In this document: one piece after another, positions 43,635 to 52,061 of the stretch
Layout of the letters: each line of letters starts with the position of its first letter
Numbering within the stretch: the first letter of the stretch is position 1
From: Comamonadaceae bacterium M7527
Lineage (GTDB): Bacteria; Pseudomonadota; Gammaproteobacteria; Burkholderiales; Burkholderiaceae_C
NCBI GenBank assembly: GCA_021044545.1
Contig: CP087990.1
Span: 1-64,000, forward strand
Direction of reading: 5' to 3'
DNA length: 64,000 bases
The notes under the pieces: model-generated
Seen by the model: the letters and a program-made list of their open reading frames with translations, nothing else
Databases searched by the model: none
What the model was told of the DNA's origin: nothing
Program-made: the position numbers and the translations under genes

Positions 43635-45481
43635 GTCTTGTCTTTTAAGTCTAGGTCGGACGCGCGCAAGTCGGTCATGTTGTTGAGGTTGGCGGGCACG
43701 GCCAGAGCGTACAGCTCGTTGCTGGGGTCCAGGTCTTGCCCCCAGTCACAGCACTGCGCCCACTCTGGCGAATCAGGCTCAACCAGGCTGCAAAGTTCAC
43801 GCGCTGTGGCCTCGTAGGCCAGTTGTGCGCCACGGTATCGGTGGAATTCAAGCAAGGCCATGTACAGGTCTGGCCTGTCGGGCTCGTAGGCCAGGGCCTG
43901 GTTGAGCGTGTGCACAGCCAAGTCTTGAAAACCGTCGCGCCACAGGGTGTAGGCCTTGCCCAAGGGGTCTTGGTCCTGGTCAGGCTCTTGGCTGTCACTG
44001 TAGTCTGTGCTGGCTGTGGCGTTGACGTCTTGCACATGATTTGGCAAGTGGCTTGCACTGCGACTGCGGGCTTTGTTGTCGTTCAGGTGGTCAACATCTT
44101 GTGTCGGCGCTGTTGCGGTGGTGGGTGTTTCCGCATGCTCCCCGGCTTTGGCAGTGTTGCTGCGCTTGGGCATAAACAACCAAGCCAGTAGTGCCAATAG
44201 TGCGACGGCAATGGGCCAAAACAAGGGGTTCTTGACTTGCGGGTGTTGCCAAAACGCATGACTTTGCACGCGCTGGGCCAAAGCGGCCAACTGTGCCTTG
44301 ATGTCTTTGGGCTCGGACTGGGTGGCGACGATGGCGTTGCCTGCGGTGACCGCCAAAGGCACTTCCTTCAGCGGTGTACCTATGTTTGCAGGGGTGGCGG
44401 CCACGTCCAACGCTGTGCCGGTTGGCGTTTCAGTCTGTGCGGGTTCGTTCGCGTTTGTTGTTTCGTTGGTAGGGCTTAGCTCTTGCTGCAGTGCTTGCAG
44501 CTCGTTGAGGCGCTGTTGCGCTGCCGCTTCTCGCTGTTTGGCCGCCTCGTCGGCTTGCGCTTGGGCCAAGGCCTCAAGTGCTTTGGCCGCGTCTGCCGAG
44601 GCTTTCAGCTCCAGGCGGTCACCGGTCTGTGCTGTGGCCGCCTGCTGGGTTTGTATGCTGCCTTGGCTGGGGTCTTGGGTGACAGCGGCCTGCGCCGTAT
44701 TGGCAGCCAAGCGCTTCTTGTAGGCTTCAAAGGCGCTGCGTTGCGTTGCGACCAAGCGGTTGGCTGTTGCCTTGTCAACGGCTTGCACCTGTTCGGCACT
44801 GGGCAGTGTGAGCGCAGCGCCTGCTTTAACCAGGTTGATGTTGTCTTGAATAAACGCTTCAGGGTTTTGGCGTTGCAGGGCAATCAGGGCTTGGTTGGCG
44901 CTGACGCCGCTGCCAAAGCTGTCAAATGACCTGTCTATGATTTGGCTGGCAGTGTCGTTGCGCTGCACGTTCACCACGGCCAGGCGATTGCCAATTGGCG
45001 GCTGCTCTTGTGTTGGCGTGTTGGGGTCCAGCGCTAAGGCAAACTCACGTTGAGAGACACCACTGGCCCAGCGCACATCCAGCAACAAATCCACCGTGTT
45101 GCCCACCAATGGATCGCGGGTGCTGATGTCTACACAGGCTGAGCCGTCTGCGCGGCGCCGCAGCTCAATATTGAGTACGGCCAGGCCGCGTTGGTATTGC
45201 AAGCCCGCTTGGGCATAGCTGCCAGGCGCTGCAGGCGTGATTTGCAATCCGTTTATTTGGTCGGGTGTCCAATCAATGACTTCAATGCAGGCTTGCAAGG
45301 GCTCGCCTTGGCGTGAATTGACTGTTGCGCCACCCAGTTCTACTGCCTGCGCCAAGCCGCTGCCGAGCAGCAACGAAGCCAGCGCTACAAGGCGCAGGGT
45401 TTGTGGCTTTACCCGCCGCTTTGACTGCACTATTGAGCGGTTTGCGCTTGCGGTAACACTTGTTTGTAAACGGTTTGGCAT
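43631..45481 (-). CDS. fimV: FimV/HubP family peptidoglycan-binding pole protein
   Basis: 616 residues from ATG 45481. FimV organises the cell pole and type IV pili or motility. A signal peptide (LRLVALASLLLGSGLAQAVE) is followed by the FimV N-terminal domain (GGATVNSRQGEPLQACIEV), a LysM-like part (RNDTASQIIDRSFDSFGSGV), an Ala/Gln/Glu-rich coiled coil near 300-350, one membrane segment (FWPIAVALLALLAWLFMP) near 445-462, an acidic cytoplasmic part and a TPR-like C terminus ending LRASDLDLK. Embedded between asd and truA, as in many betaproteobacteria. Confidence 0.9.
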   Translation of the reverse strand: MPNRLQTSVTASANRSIVQSKRRVKPQTLRLVALASLLLGSGLAQAVELGGATVNSRQGEPLQACIEVIDWTPDQINGLQITPAAPGSYAQAGLQYQRGLAVLNIELRRRADGSACVDISTRDPLVGNTVDLLLDVRWASGVSQREFALALDPNTPTQEQPPIGNRLAVVNVQRNDTASQIIDRSFDSFGSGVSANQALIALQRQNPEAFIQDNINLVKAGAALTLPSAEQVQAVDKATANRLVATQRSAFEAYKKRLAANTAQAAVTQDPSQGSIQTQQAATAQTGDRLELKASADAAKALEALAQAQADEAAKQREAAAQQRLNELQALQQELSPTNETTNANEPAQTETPTGTALDVAATPANIGTPLKEVPLAVTAGNAIVATQSEPKDIKAQLAALAQRVQSHAFWQHPQVKNPLFWPIAVALLALLAWLFMPKRSNTAKAGEHAETPTTATAPTQDVDHLNDNKARSRSASHLPNHVQDVNATASTDYSDSQEPDQDQDPLGKAYTLWRDGFQDLAVHTLNQALAYEPDRPDLYMALLEFHRYRGAQLAYEATARELCSLVEPDSPEWAQCCDWGQDLDPSNELYALAVPANLNNMTDLRASDLDLKDKT

Positions 45482-45583
45482 GGCAGCTCCCACAGCAGGC
45501 AAATGAATGGTTGTTGGTTGCACAAACTTTAGCACTGTGTACACATTAACTGCTTGGCCGGACTGCTGCTGCTAGCCCGCCAT

Positions 45584-46714
45584 TCAGTGGTCTAACACAA
45601 TGCGCAACATACGGCGCAGTGGCTCGGCAGCGCCCCACAGCAGTTGGTCACCAATGGTGAATGCACCCACGTACTGACTACCCATGGCCAGTTTGCGTAC
45701 ACGGCCTACAGGAATGGTCATGGTGCCAGTGACTGCCACGGGTGTGAGGTCGCGCACCGTGTCTTCACGGTTGTTGGGCACGACTTTCACCCAGTCGTTG
45801 TCGGCTGCCATCAAGGCTTCCAGGTCAGCCACGGGCACGTCCTTGTTGAGCTTGAAGGTCAGTGCCTGGCTGTGGCAGCGCATGGCACCCACGCGCACGC
45901 AAAAGCCGTCTACGGGTATGGCTGGCGCTGTAAAGCCTTCGCCCAAGCCCAAGATCTTGTTGGTCTCGGCCATGCCTTTCCACTCTTCCTTGGTCACGCC
46001 GTTGCCCAGGTCTTTGTCAATCCATGGAATGAGTGAGCCGCCAAGTGGCACGCCAAAGTTGGCCGTCTCGGCGCTGCTGAGTGCGCGCTGCTTGGCGGTT
46101 ACCAGGCGGTCTATTTCCAGGATGCTGCTTTTGGGGTCGTCTAGCAAGGCTTTGACTTCTGCGTTGAGTGTGCCGTATTGGGTGAGCAGCTCGCGCATGT
46201 GCTGGGCACCGCCGCCTGATGCGGCCTGGTAGGTTTGTGTGCTCATCCACTCGACCAAACCGGCCTTGTACAACGCACCCACGCCCATCAGCATGCAGCT
46301 CACGGTACAGTTGCCACCGGCCCAGGTGTTGCCGCCTTTTGCCAGCGCGTTTTTGATGACGTTCATGTTGACGGGGTCCAGCACGATGACCGCATCGTCA
46401 CTCATGCGCAGCGTAGAGGCTGCGTCAATCCAGTGGCCAGACCAACCCGCTGCGCGCAGTTTGGGGAACACCTCGGAGGTGTAGTCGCCGCCCTGGGCTG
46501 TGATGATGATTTCGCAGCGCTTGAGTTGCTCGATGTCAAAGGCGTCTTGCAACTTGGTTTCGTTTTTAGCCTGCGTTGGCGCTGCGCCGCCCGCGTTGGA
46601 GGTGGAGAAAAACAAAGGTTCTATCAGGTCAAAGTCACCTTCGGCCACCATGCGGTCCATGAGCACAGAGCCCACCATGCCGCGCCAACCCACTAAACCA
46701 ACTAACTTGCTCAT
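45584..46714 (-). CDS. asd: Aspartate-semialdehyde dehydrogenase
   Basis: 376 residues. It makes aspartate semialdehyde, the branch point to lysine, threonine and methionine. NADP site VGLVGWRGMVGSVLMDRM at the N terminus, catalytic cysteine in WAGGNCTVSCMLMG near residue 135, and the FCVRVGAMRCHSQALTF segment with the catalytic histidine. Lies between leuB and fimV. Confidence 0.97.
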   Translation of the reverse strand: MSKLVGLVGWRGMVGSVLMDRMVAEGDFDLIEPLFFSTSNAGGAAPTQAKNETKLQDAFDIEQLKRCEIIITAQGGDYTSEVFPKLRAAGWSGHWIDAASTLRMSDDAVIVLDPVNMNVIKNALAKGGNTWAGGNCTVSCMLMGVGALYKAGLVEWMSTQTYQAASGGGAQHMRELLTQYGTLNAEVKALLDDPKSSILEIDRLVTAKQRALSSAETANFGVPLGGSLIPWIDKDLGNGVTKEEWKGMAETNKILGLGEGFTAPAIPVDGFCVRVGAMRCHSQALTFKLNKDVPVADLEALMAADNDWVKVVPNNREDTVRDLTPVAVTGTMTIPVGRVRKLAMGSQYVGAFTIGDQLLWGAAEPLRRMLRIVLDH

Positions 46715-46773
46715 GACGATTGTTACCTACAGCTATTGAAATGAATAAAACGGATGCCCACTGGACAACAGGT

Positions 46774-47847
46774 TCAGGCCAGCAAGGCTTTAACCACTGC
46801 ATCACCCATTTCGGTGGTGCCCACTTTGGTGGTGCCTTCCGAGTAAATGTCTGGCGTGCGCAGGCCTTGGGCCAAAACCGCTTTTACGGCGTTTTCGATG
46901 TTGTCGGCGGTTGTTGCTTGGTTTAGCGAGTAGCGCAGCATCATGGCTGCGCTCAAGATAGTGGCCAGTGGGTTGGCCACGCCTTTGCCTGCGATGTCTG
47001 GCGCGCTGCCGTGGCTTGGCTCGTAAAGGCCTTTGTTGTTTACGTCCAGTGACGCAGATGGCAGCATGCCAATAGAGCCGGTGAGCATAGAGGCTTCGTC
47101 AGACAGGATGTCGCCAAACATGTTGCCGGTCACCACCACGTCAAATTTCTTGGGTTCTTTGACCAGTTGCATGGCGGCGTTGTCCACGTACATGTGGTCT
47201 AGTGCGACATCTGGGTATTGTGCGCCCACCTCGGTCATTACGTCTTTCCAAAACTGGAAGGTTTCCAGCACGTTGGCCTTGTCGACGCTTGTGACACGCT
47301 TGTTGCGCAAGCGCGCTGCTTTAAAGGCAACGTGGGCAATGCGCTCAATTTCAGGGCGCGAGTAGCGCATGGTGTCAAAGGCTTCTTCGGCACCGGGGAA
47401 GTGGCCGTCTGTGGCCACACGGCGGCCGCGTGGTTGGCCAAAGTAAATGTCACCTGTAAGCTCGCGGATGATGAGTATGTCCAGGCCCGCAATGAGTTCG
47501 GGCTTGAGGCTGGAGGCACTCACCAACTGTTCGTAGCAAATGGCTGGACGCAAGTTGGCAAACAGGCCCAAGTGCTTGCGCAAGCCCAGAATTGCCTGCT
47601 CTGGGCGCAGTGGGCGGTCTAGCGTGTCGTATTTCCAGTCGCCCACAGCGCCAAACAAAATGGCGTCAGCGTCCTTGGCCAGCTGCAAGGTGCTGTCAGG
47701 CAGTGGGTGGCCATGCTGCTCGTAGGCAGCGCCGCCCACGGGGGCAAACGACATGTCAATGGGCAAGCCTGTTGCTTGCAAGACCTTGACGGCCTGGTCG
47801 ATGATTTCTGGGCCAATGCCGTCGCCGGGCAGTACTGCAATTTTCAT
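46774..47847 (-). CDS. leuB: 3-isopropylmalate dehydrogenase
   Basis: 357 residues from ATG 47847 (ATG 47859 is in frame upstream). It oxidises and decarboxylates 3-isopropylmalate in leucine synthesis. Signatures: KIAVLPGDGIGPEI, ELTGDIYFGQPRGR, DHMYVDNAAMQLV, NMFGDILSDEASMLTGSIGM and EPSHGSAPDIAGKG. Confidence 0.97.
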   Translation of the reverse strand: MKIAVLPGDGIGPEIIDQAVKVLQATGLPIDMSFAPVGGAAYEQHGHPLPDSTLQLAKDADAILFGAVGDWKYDTLDRPLRPEQAILGLRKHLGLFANLRPAICYEQLVSASSLKPELIAGLDILIIRELTGDIYFGQPRGRRVATDGHFPGAEEAFDTMRYSRPEIERIAHVAFKAARLRNKRVTSVDKANVLETFQFWKDVMTEVGAQYPDVALDHMYVDNAAMQLVKEPKKFDVVVTGNMFGDILSDEASMLTGSIGMLPSASLDVNNKGLYEPSHGSAPDIAGKGVANPLATILSAAMMLRYSLNQATTADNIENAVKAVLAQGLRTPDIYSEGTTKVGTTEMGDAVVKALLA

Positions 47848-47899
47848 GGTGGGTGTCAACGTGGTGTGTGTGGGCTAAGGGTAGGGTGTGCCTGTTAGG

Positions 47900-48559
47900 T
47901 TAGGCGTTGGTGGTTGGCAAGCTGTGTGCCAGCCATGGCTTTTCCAGCAAGCGTTTGGCTTCAAAGGTTTTGATTTTGTCTTTGTGCAACAAGGTCAGGC
48001 CTATGTCGTCCAGGCCGTTGATGAGGCAGTGCTTTCGGAAGGCTTGCACCTCAAATGCAATTTCTTCGCCTTGGGGCTTGACGATGACTTGGCGTGGCAA
48101 GTCAATGGTGAGCTCAAAGCCGGGAAAGGCGGCCGCTTCGTTAAACAGCTGGCTGATAGTGGCCTCTGGCAAAACAATGGGCAGCAAGCCATTCTTGAAA
48201 CAGTTGTTGAAAAAGATGTCGGCAAAGCTGGGCGCCAAAATGGCTCTGAAGCCGTATTGGTCTATGGCCCAGGGCGCGTGCTCACGCGAGGAGCCGCAGC
48301 CAAAATTTTTGCGCGTCAGCAACACCGAGGCGCCTTTGTAGCGGGGCTGGTTGAGTACGAAGTCTGGGTTGGGCTTGCGGCTGGCAGGATCTTGCCCAGG
48401 AAAGCCCGCGTCCAGGTAGCGCCACTCGTCAAACAAGTTGGGGCCAAAGCCGGTTTTGCGAATGGACTTTAAAAACTGCTTGGGAATGATGGCGTCTGTG
48501 TCCACGTTTTCGCGGTCCATGGGTGCTACCAAACCCTTGTGTACGGTAAATGTTTGCAT
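47900..48559 (-). CDS. leuD: 3-isopropylmalate dehydratase small subunit
   Basis: 219 residues from ATG 48559. With LeuC it isomerises 2- to 3-isopropylmalate. The swivel-domain signatures MDRENVDTDAIIPKQFLKSI and KNFGCGSSREHAPWAIDQYG (read in parts) are clear. Starts 13 bases after leuC. Confidence 0.96.
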   Translation of the reverse strand: MQTFTVHKGLVAPMDRENVDTDAIIPKQFLKSIRKTGFGPNLFDEWRYLDAGFPGQDPASRKPNPDFVLNQPRYKGASVLLTRKNFGCGSSREHAPWAIDQYGFRAILAPSFADIFFNNCFKNGLLPIVLPEATISQLFNEAAAFPGFELTIDLPRQVIVKPQGEEIAFEVQAFRKHCLINGLDDIGLTLLHKDKIKTFEAKRLLEKPWLAHSLPTTNA

Positions 48560-48572
48560 GCTAGTGGGCTCC

Positions 48573-49994
48573 TTAGGCAATACCGCGAACGTCTACAAAG
48601 TGGCCGTGCACAGCTGCAGCTGCAGCCATGGCAGGACTCACCAAATGGGTGCGGCCTTGGGCGCCTTGTCGGCCTTCAAAGTTGCGGTTGCTGGTGGATG
48701 CGCAGCGCTCACCTGGCTCTAAGCGGTCGGCATTCATCGCCAAACACATAGAGCAGCCTGGCTCGCGCCACTCAAAGCCTGCGGCTTTAAAGATGTGGTG
48801 CAAGCCTTCCTTTTCGGCTTGGTCTTTAACCAAACCAGAGCCTGGAACCACCATGGCGACTTTGATGTTGCTGGCCACACGCTTGCCCAGTTGCTTGACC
48901 ACAGCGGCGGCGGCGCGCATGTCTTCAATGCGGCTATTGGTGCACGAGCCAATGAACACCTTGTCTACAAAGATGTCTGAAATGGCTTTGCCAGGCTCTA
49001 AACCCATGTAGGTCAGCGCACGCTCTGTGGCGTCGCGCAAGCTGGCGTCCTTGATTTTGTCTGGGTCTGGCACCATGCCGTTGATGCCAGTGACCATTTC
49101 GGGCGAGGTGCCCCAAGTCACTTGCGGCACGATGTCACCGGCTTGCAGTACAACGGTTTGGTCAAACTTGGCGTCAGCGTCGGAATGCAGGCCGCGCCAG
49201 TAGGCCACGGCTTGGTCCCATTCGGCACCCGTTGGTGCAAATGGCCGGCCCTTGACATAGGCAATGGTTTTGTCATCAACGGCTACCAAGCCTGCGCGTG
49301 CGCCGGCCTCAATGGCCATGTTGCACACTGTCATGCGGCCTTCCATAGACAGGTCTTGTATGGCCTGGCCGCCAAACTCAATGGTGTAGCCCGTACCACC
49401 CGCTGTGCCAATGCGTCCAATGATGGCCAGCACCACGTCTTTGGCTGTGCAGCCGCTGGGCAATTTGCCGTCTACGCGCACCAACATGTTTTTGGCTTTT
49501 TTGGCCAGCAAGGTTTGCGTTGCCATGACGTGCTCAACCTCGCTGGTGCCAATGCCGTGCGCCAACGCGCCAAACGCGCCATGGGTTGAGGTGTGTGAGT
49601 CACCACATACCACTGTCATACCCGGCAATGTTGCGCCTTGCTCTGGGCCCATGACGTGGACAATGCCCTGGCGCTTGCTCAAAAACGGAAAGTAGGCGGC
49701 TGCACCAAACGCGGCAATGTTGCTGTCCAGCGTTTGAATCTGCTCTTTGGACACAGGGTCTGTAATACCGTCGTAGCCCATGTCCCAGCCTTGGGTGGGT
49801 GTGTTGTGGTCAGCCGTAGCCACAATTGACGAGGCGCGCCACAAGGGGCGTCCCGCTTGACGCAGGCCTTCAAAGGCTTGTGGGCTGGTGACTTCATGCA
49901 CCAAGTGGCGGTCAATGTACAAAACGGCGGTGCCGTCTTCTTCAGAGTGGACGACGTGCTCGTCCCAGATTTTGTCGTAAAGCGTGCGTGCCAT
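48573..49994 (-). CDS. leuC: 3-isopropylmalate dehydratase large subunit
   Basis: 473 residues from ATG 49994. Aconitase-family enzyme; the iron-sulfur cysteines are in FIGSCTNSRIEDMRAAA and EPGCSMCLAMN, and THGAFGALAHGIGTSEVEHV and VVCGDSHTSTHG (read in parts) form the active site. First gene of the minus-strand leu-asd-fimV-truA-trp-accD block. Confidence 0.97.
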   Translation of the reverse strand: MARTLYDKIWDEHVVHSEEDGTAVLYIDRHLVHEVTSPQAFEGLRQAGRPLWRASSIVATADHNTPTQGWDMGYDGITDPVSKEQIQTLDSNIAAFGAAAYFPFLSKRQGIVHVMGPEQGATLPGMTVVCGDSHTSTHGAFGALAHGIGTSEVEHVMATQTLLAKKAKNMLVRVDGKLPSGCTAKDVVLAIIGRIGTAGGTGYTIEFGGQAIQDLSMEGRMTVCNMAIEAGARAGLVAVDDKTIAYVKGRPFAPTGAEWDQAVAYWRGLHSDADAKFDQTVVLQAGDIVPQVTWGTSPEMVTGINGMVPDPDKIKDASLRDATERALTYMGLEPGKAISDIFVDKVFIGSCTNSRIEDMRAAAAVVKQLGKRVASNIKVAMVVPGSGLVKDQAEKEGLHHIFKAAGFEWREPGCSMCLAMNADRLEPGERCASTSNRNFEGRQGAQGRTHLVSPAMAAAAAVHGHFVDVRGIA

Positions 49995-50149
49995 AGCTGG
50001 TAGTCCTGTGCTTCGAGGCCGCGCTTCGTTGTAAGCGCAACTAGGCATTTTATGTTGTTGTTGCAGGCGCTTTTGCAGAGGTGTTGCTTAACGGGTGTCT
50101 TGCGGTTTGGCGTGGTGAACAACTATTTGTAAATAATTTGAACAAGTAC

Positions 50150-50179
50150 CTGGCAGCGCTTGAAAATAGATGCTAGAAT
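50150..50179 (+). promoter_or_regulatory. Promoter of tRNA-Arg(ACG)
   Basis: An extended -10 (TGC TAGAAT, hexamer at 50174-50179) is preceded by CTGGCA at 50150-50155 with 18 bases between. RNA would start within a few bases of the tRNA at 50190. Confidence 0.55.
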
Positions 50180-50189
50180 ACGAGGCTTC

Positions 50190-50266
50190 GCGGCTGTAGC
50201 TCAGTTGGATAGAGTACTTGGCTACGAACCAAGGGGTCGTGGGTTCGAATCCTGCCAGCCGCACCA
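50190..50266 (+). tRNA. tRNA-Arg (anticodon ACG)
   Basis: 77 bases with encoded CCA. Acceptor GCGGCTG pairs with CAGCCGC; D arm GCTC/GAGT; anticodon arm CTTGG-CTACGAA-CCAAG; T arm GTGGG-TTCGAAT-CCTGC. The ACG anticodon is normally edited to ICG. Confidence 0.95.
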
Positions 50267-50274
50267 AACGAGAT

Positions 50275-50305
50275 GCCCTAGAACAGCAATGTTCTAGGGC
50301 TTTTT
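50275..50305 (+). terminator. Rho-independent terminator after tRNA-Arg
   Basis: Perfect 11-base stem GCCCTAGAACA / TGTTCTAGGGC with loop GCAA, followed by TTTTT. Ends the single-tRNA transcript. Confidence 0.9.
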
Positions 50306-50396
50306 CGTTTCTGGGTTGGCTTTGTTACGCGGTATGTGGCAACCGTCCATTCAAAGCCACACTCAAGGATTGCTGACCACCGGAGGCATTGTTGTT

Positions 50397-50969
50397 ATGT
50401 CAAACACTGATTCGCTTGCGTTTAACCCCGACGAGGATGACGACGAAGAGCAAGCCGCCCACGCAGGCAAGACCCCAACAGGTGAGCCTGTTGCGCCACC
50501 CAAAAACTACATCACGCAGGCGGGCGAAGTCAGGTTGCGTGCCGAGCTGCTGCAGCTTATTGACGTTGAGCGCCCCAAGGTGGTGGACGCGGTGCATTGG
50601 GCGGCCAAAAATGGTGACCGCTCAGAAAACGGCGACTACATCTACGGCAAAAAACGCTTGCGTGAGATCGACAGGCGCTTGCGGTTTTTAACAAAGCGCT
50701 TGGCCCTGGCCCAAGTTGTGGACACTGCCCTCAATGCAGGCGCTGAACAAGTGTTTTTTGGCGCCCATGTGACTTACAGCCAGGCAGACGGCGCGCACAT
50801 TACGGTTCAAATTGTGGGTGTGGATGAGGTGCAACACGAGCTGGGGCAAATCAGCTGGGTGTCGCCTGTGGCCAAAGCTCTGTTACGCGCACATGTGGGT
50901 GACGAGGTACGGGTGCAAACCCCAACTGGCGCGCAGTTGATCGTGATTGAAGACGTGCAATACCGCTAA
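50397..50969 (+). CDS. greB: Transcription elongation factor GreB
   Basis: 190 residues from ATG 50397; the open frame begins earlier at 50316. GreB rescues backtracked RNA polymerase by inducing RNA cleavage. The coiled-coil tip is NGDRSENGDYIYGKKRLREIDRR (read in parts), in which YIYGKKRLREIDRRLRFL distinguishes GreB from GreA; the C-terminal FKBP-like domain ends in VGDEVRVQTP. An acidic N-terminal tail (PDEDDDEE) of about 35 residues is extra. Confidence 0.93.
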   Translation: MSNTDSLAFNPDEDDDEEQAAHAGKTPTGEPVAPPKNYITQAGEVRLRAELLQLIDVERPKVVDAVHWAAKNGDRSENGDYIYGKKRLREIDRRLRFLTKRLALAQVVDTALNAGAEQVFFGAHVTYSQADGAHITVQIVGVDEVQHELGQISWVSPVAKALLRAHVGDEVRVQTPTGAQLIVIEDVQYR

Positions 50970-50974
50970 CGGGC

Positions 50975-51325
50975 TTATACCCACAGCTGCGCCAAGCCGT
51001 TTGCCAAGCCATTGCGCATGGCCATGTAAACAAGAACCCCCAGCACAATGCTTAGCAGCGCCTGTTTGCGCCACAGGTGTGCGACTATTACGGTAAGGCC
51101 TGCAGCCAGTTCTGGCCACGGACCGTTGGTGTGTGACTGGGCGTTGCCCACCAGGGTGTGCACGGTGAGTAGCACCATGATGGCCAGCGGCAAGAAGCGC
51201 CCCAAGCGCAACACAATGGCGTGGCGTTGCAGCCACTTGCTTGCCAGAAACGGTGTGGCGCGCAGGCCAAACGTCACCGCGCCCATAACGGCAATCACGC
51301 TCAATACATAGGCCCAATCTGTCAT
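50975..51325 (-). CDS. azlD: AzlD family branched-chain amino acid exporter subunit
   Basis: 116 residues from ATG 51325. Mostly hydrophobic with about four membrane segments (WAYVLSVIAVMGAVTFGLR, LPLAIMVLLTVHTLVG, ELAAGLTVIVAHLW, LLSIVLGVLVYMAM). AzlD works with AzlC to export branched-chain amino acids. Its start overlaps the azlC stop by four bases. Confidence 0.9.
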   Translation of the reverse strand: MTDWAYVLSVIAVMGAVTFGLRATPFLASKWLQRHAIVLRLGRFLPLAIMVLLTVHTLVGNAQSHTNGPWPELAAGLTVIVAHLWRKQALLSIVLGVLVYMAMRNGLANGLAQLWV

Positions 51326-52029
51326 GCTGACTTCTGTGTGGCGGGTGTGTTGCGGCTGCTGCGCTGAAGCCATAGGCCCACTAGTACCGACAAGGCAATG
51401 GCGATCAGCAGGGCTTGCGCGGGCATCAGCCACAGCGCTACGCCATAGCTGACCAGTGCCACCCACAAGGCGTGGCTGTTGCTGCTGGCGCGCCATTGTT
51501 CAACGGCCAATACGGCAAACAGGGCTGCCAGCGCAAAGTCTAGGCCTATGAGTTGCACCTGTGCCTGCGCGCCAAGAATGGCGCCCATGGTGCTGCCCAG
51601 CACCCACCAGCCCTGATTGAGCGCGGTGATTGCCACCAAATCTTTAGCGGGTGTGTCGCTGGGCAGTGTGGTGAGTACCGAGTAGGTCTCGTCGGTTAGG
51701 CCAAACACGAGGTAGGTTTTGGCTGACCATGCGCGCGGCAGTGTGTTGAGTAGCGACAAGCCGTAAAACACATGGCGCAAGTTCACGACCAGTGTGGCCA
51801 GTGCAATGGTTGGCAATGGCAAACCAGCGGCCAACATGGGCAGCATCATGAACTGGGCCGCGCCTGCGTATATCCACAAGCTGGCAACAACGGCCATCCA
51901 CCAAGCGCCGCCAGCTTGCACAAACAAAAAACCAAACACCATGCCCAGCGGTATGTAGCCCATGGCTACGGGTAACGACAGCAGCCACGGTTTGGTGGTC
52001 ATAGACGCGTTTATGGCGTGCTGGCTCAT
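51322..52029 (-). CDS. azlC: AzlC family branched-chain amino acid exporter subunit
   Basis: 235 residues with several membrane segments. The family block SLPVAMGYIPLGMVFGFLFVQAG is near the N terminus, LVVNLRHVFYGLSLL in the middle and FGLTDETYSVL after it. Partner of azlD. It is followed, on the same strand upstream, by spoT. Confidence 0.92.
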   Translation of the reverse strand: MSQHAINASMTTKPWLLSLPVAMGYIPLGMVFGFLFVQAGGAWWMAVVASLWIYAGAAQFMMLPMLAAGLPLPTIALATLVVNLRHVFYGLSLLNTLPRAWSAKTYLVFGLTDETYSVLTTLPSDTPAKDLVAITALNQGWWVLGSTMGAILGAQAQVQLIGLDFALAALFAVLAVEQWRASSNSHALWVALVSYGVALWLMPAQALLIAIALSVLVGLWLQRSSRNTPATQKSA

Positions 52030-52061
52030 GGGTAATGGGCGATTGAGTCGGGCCAGGCCGT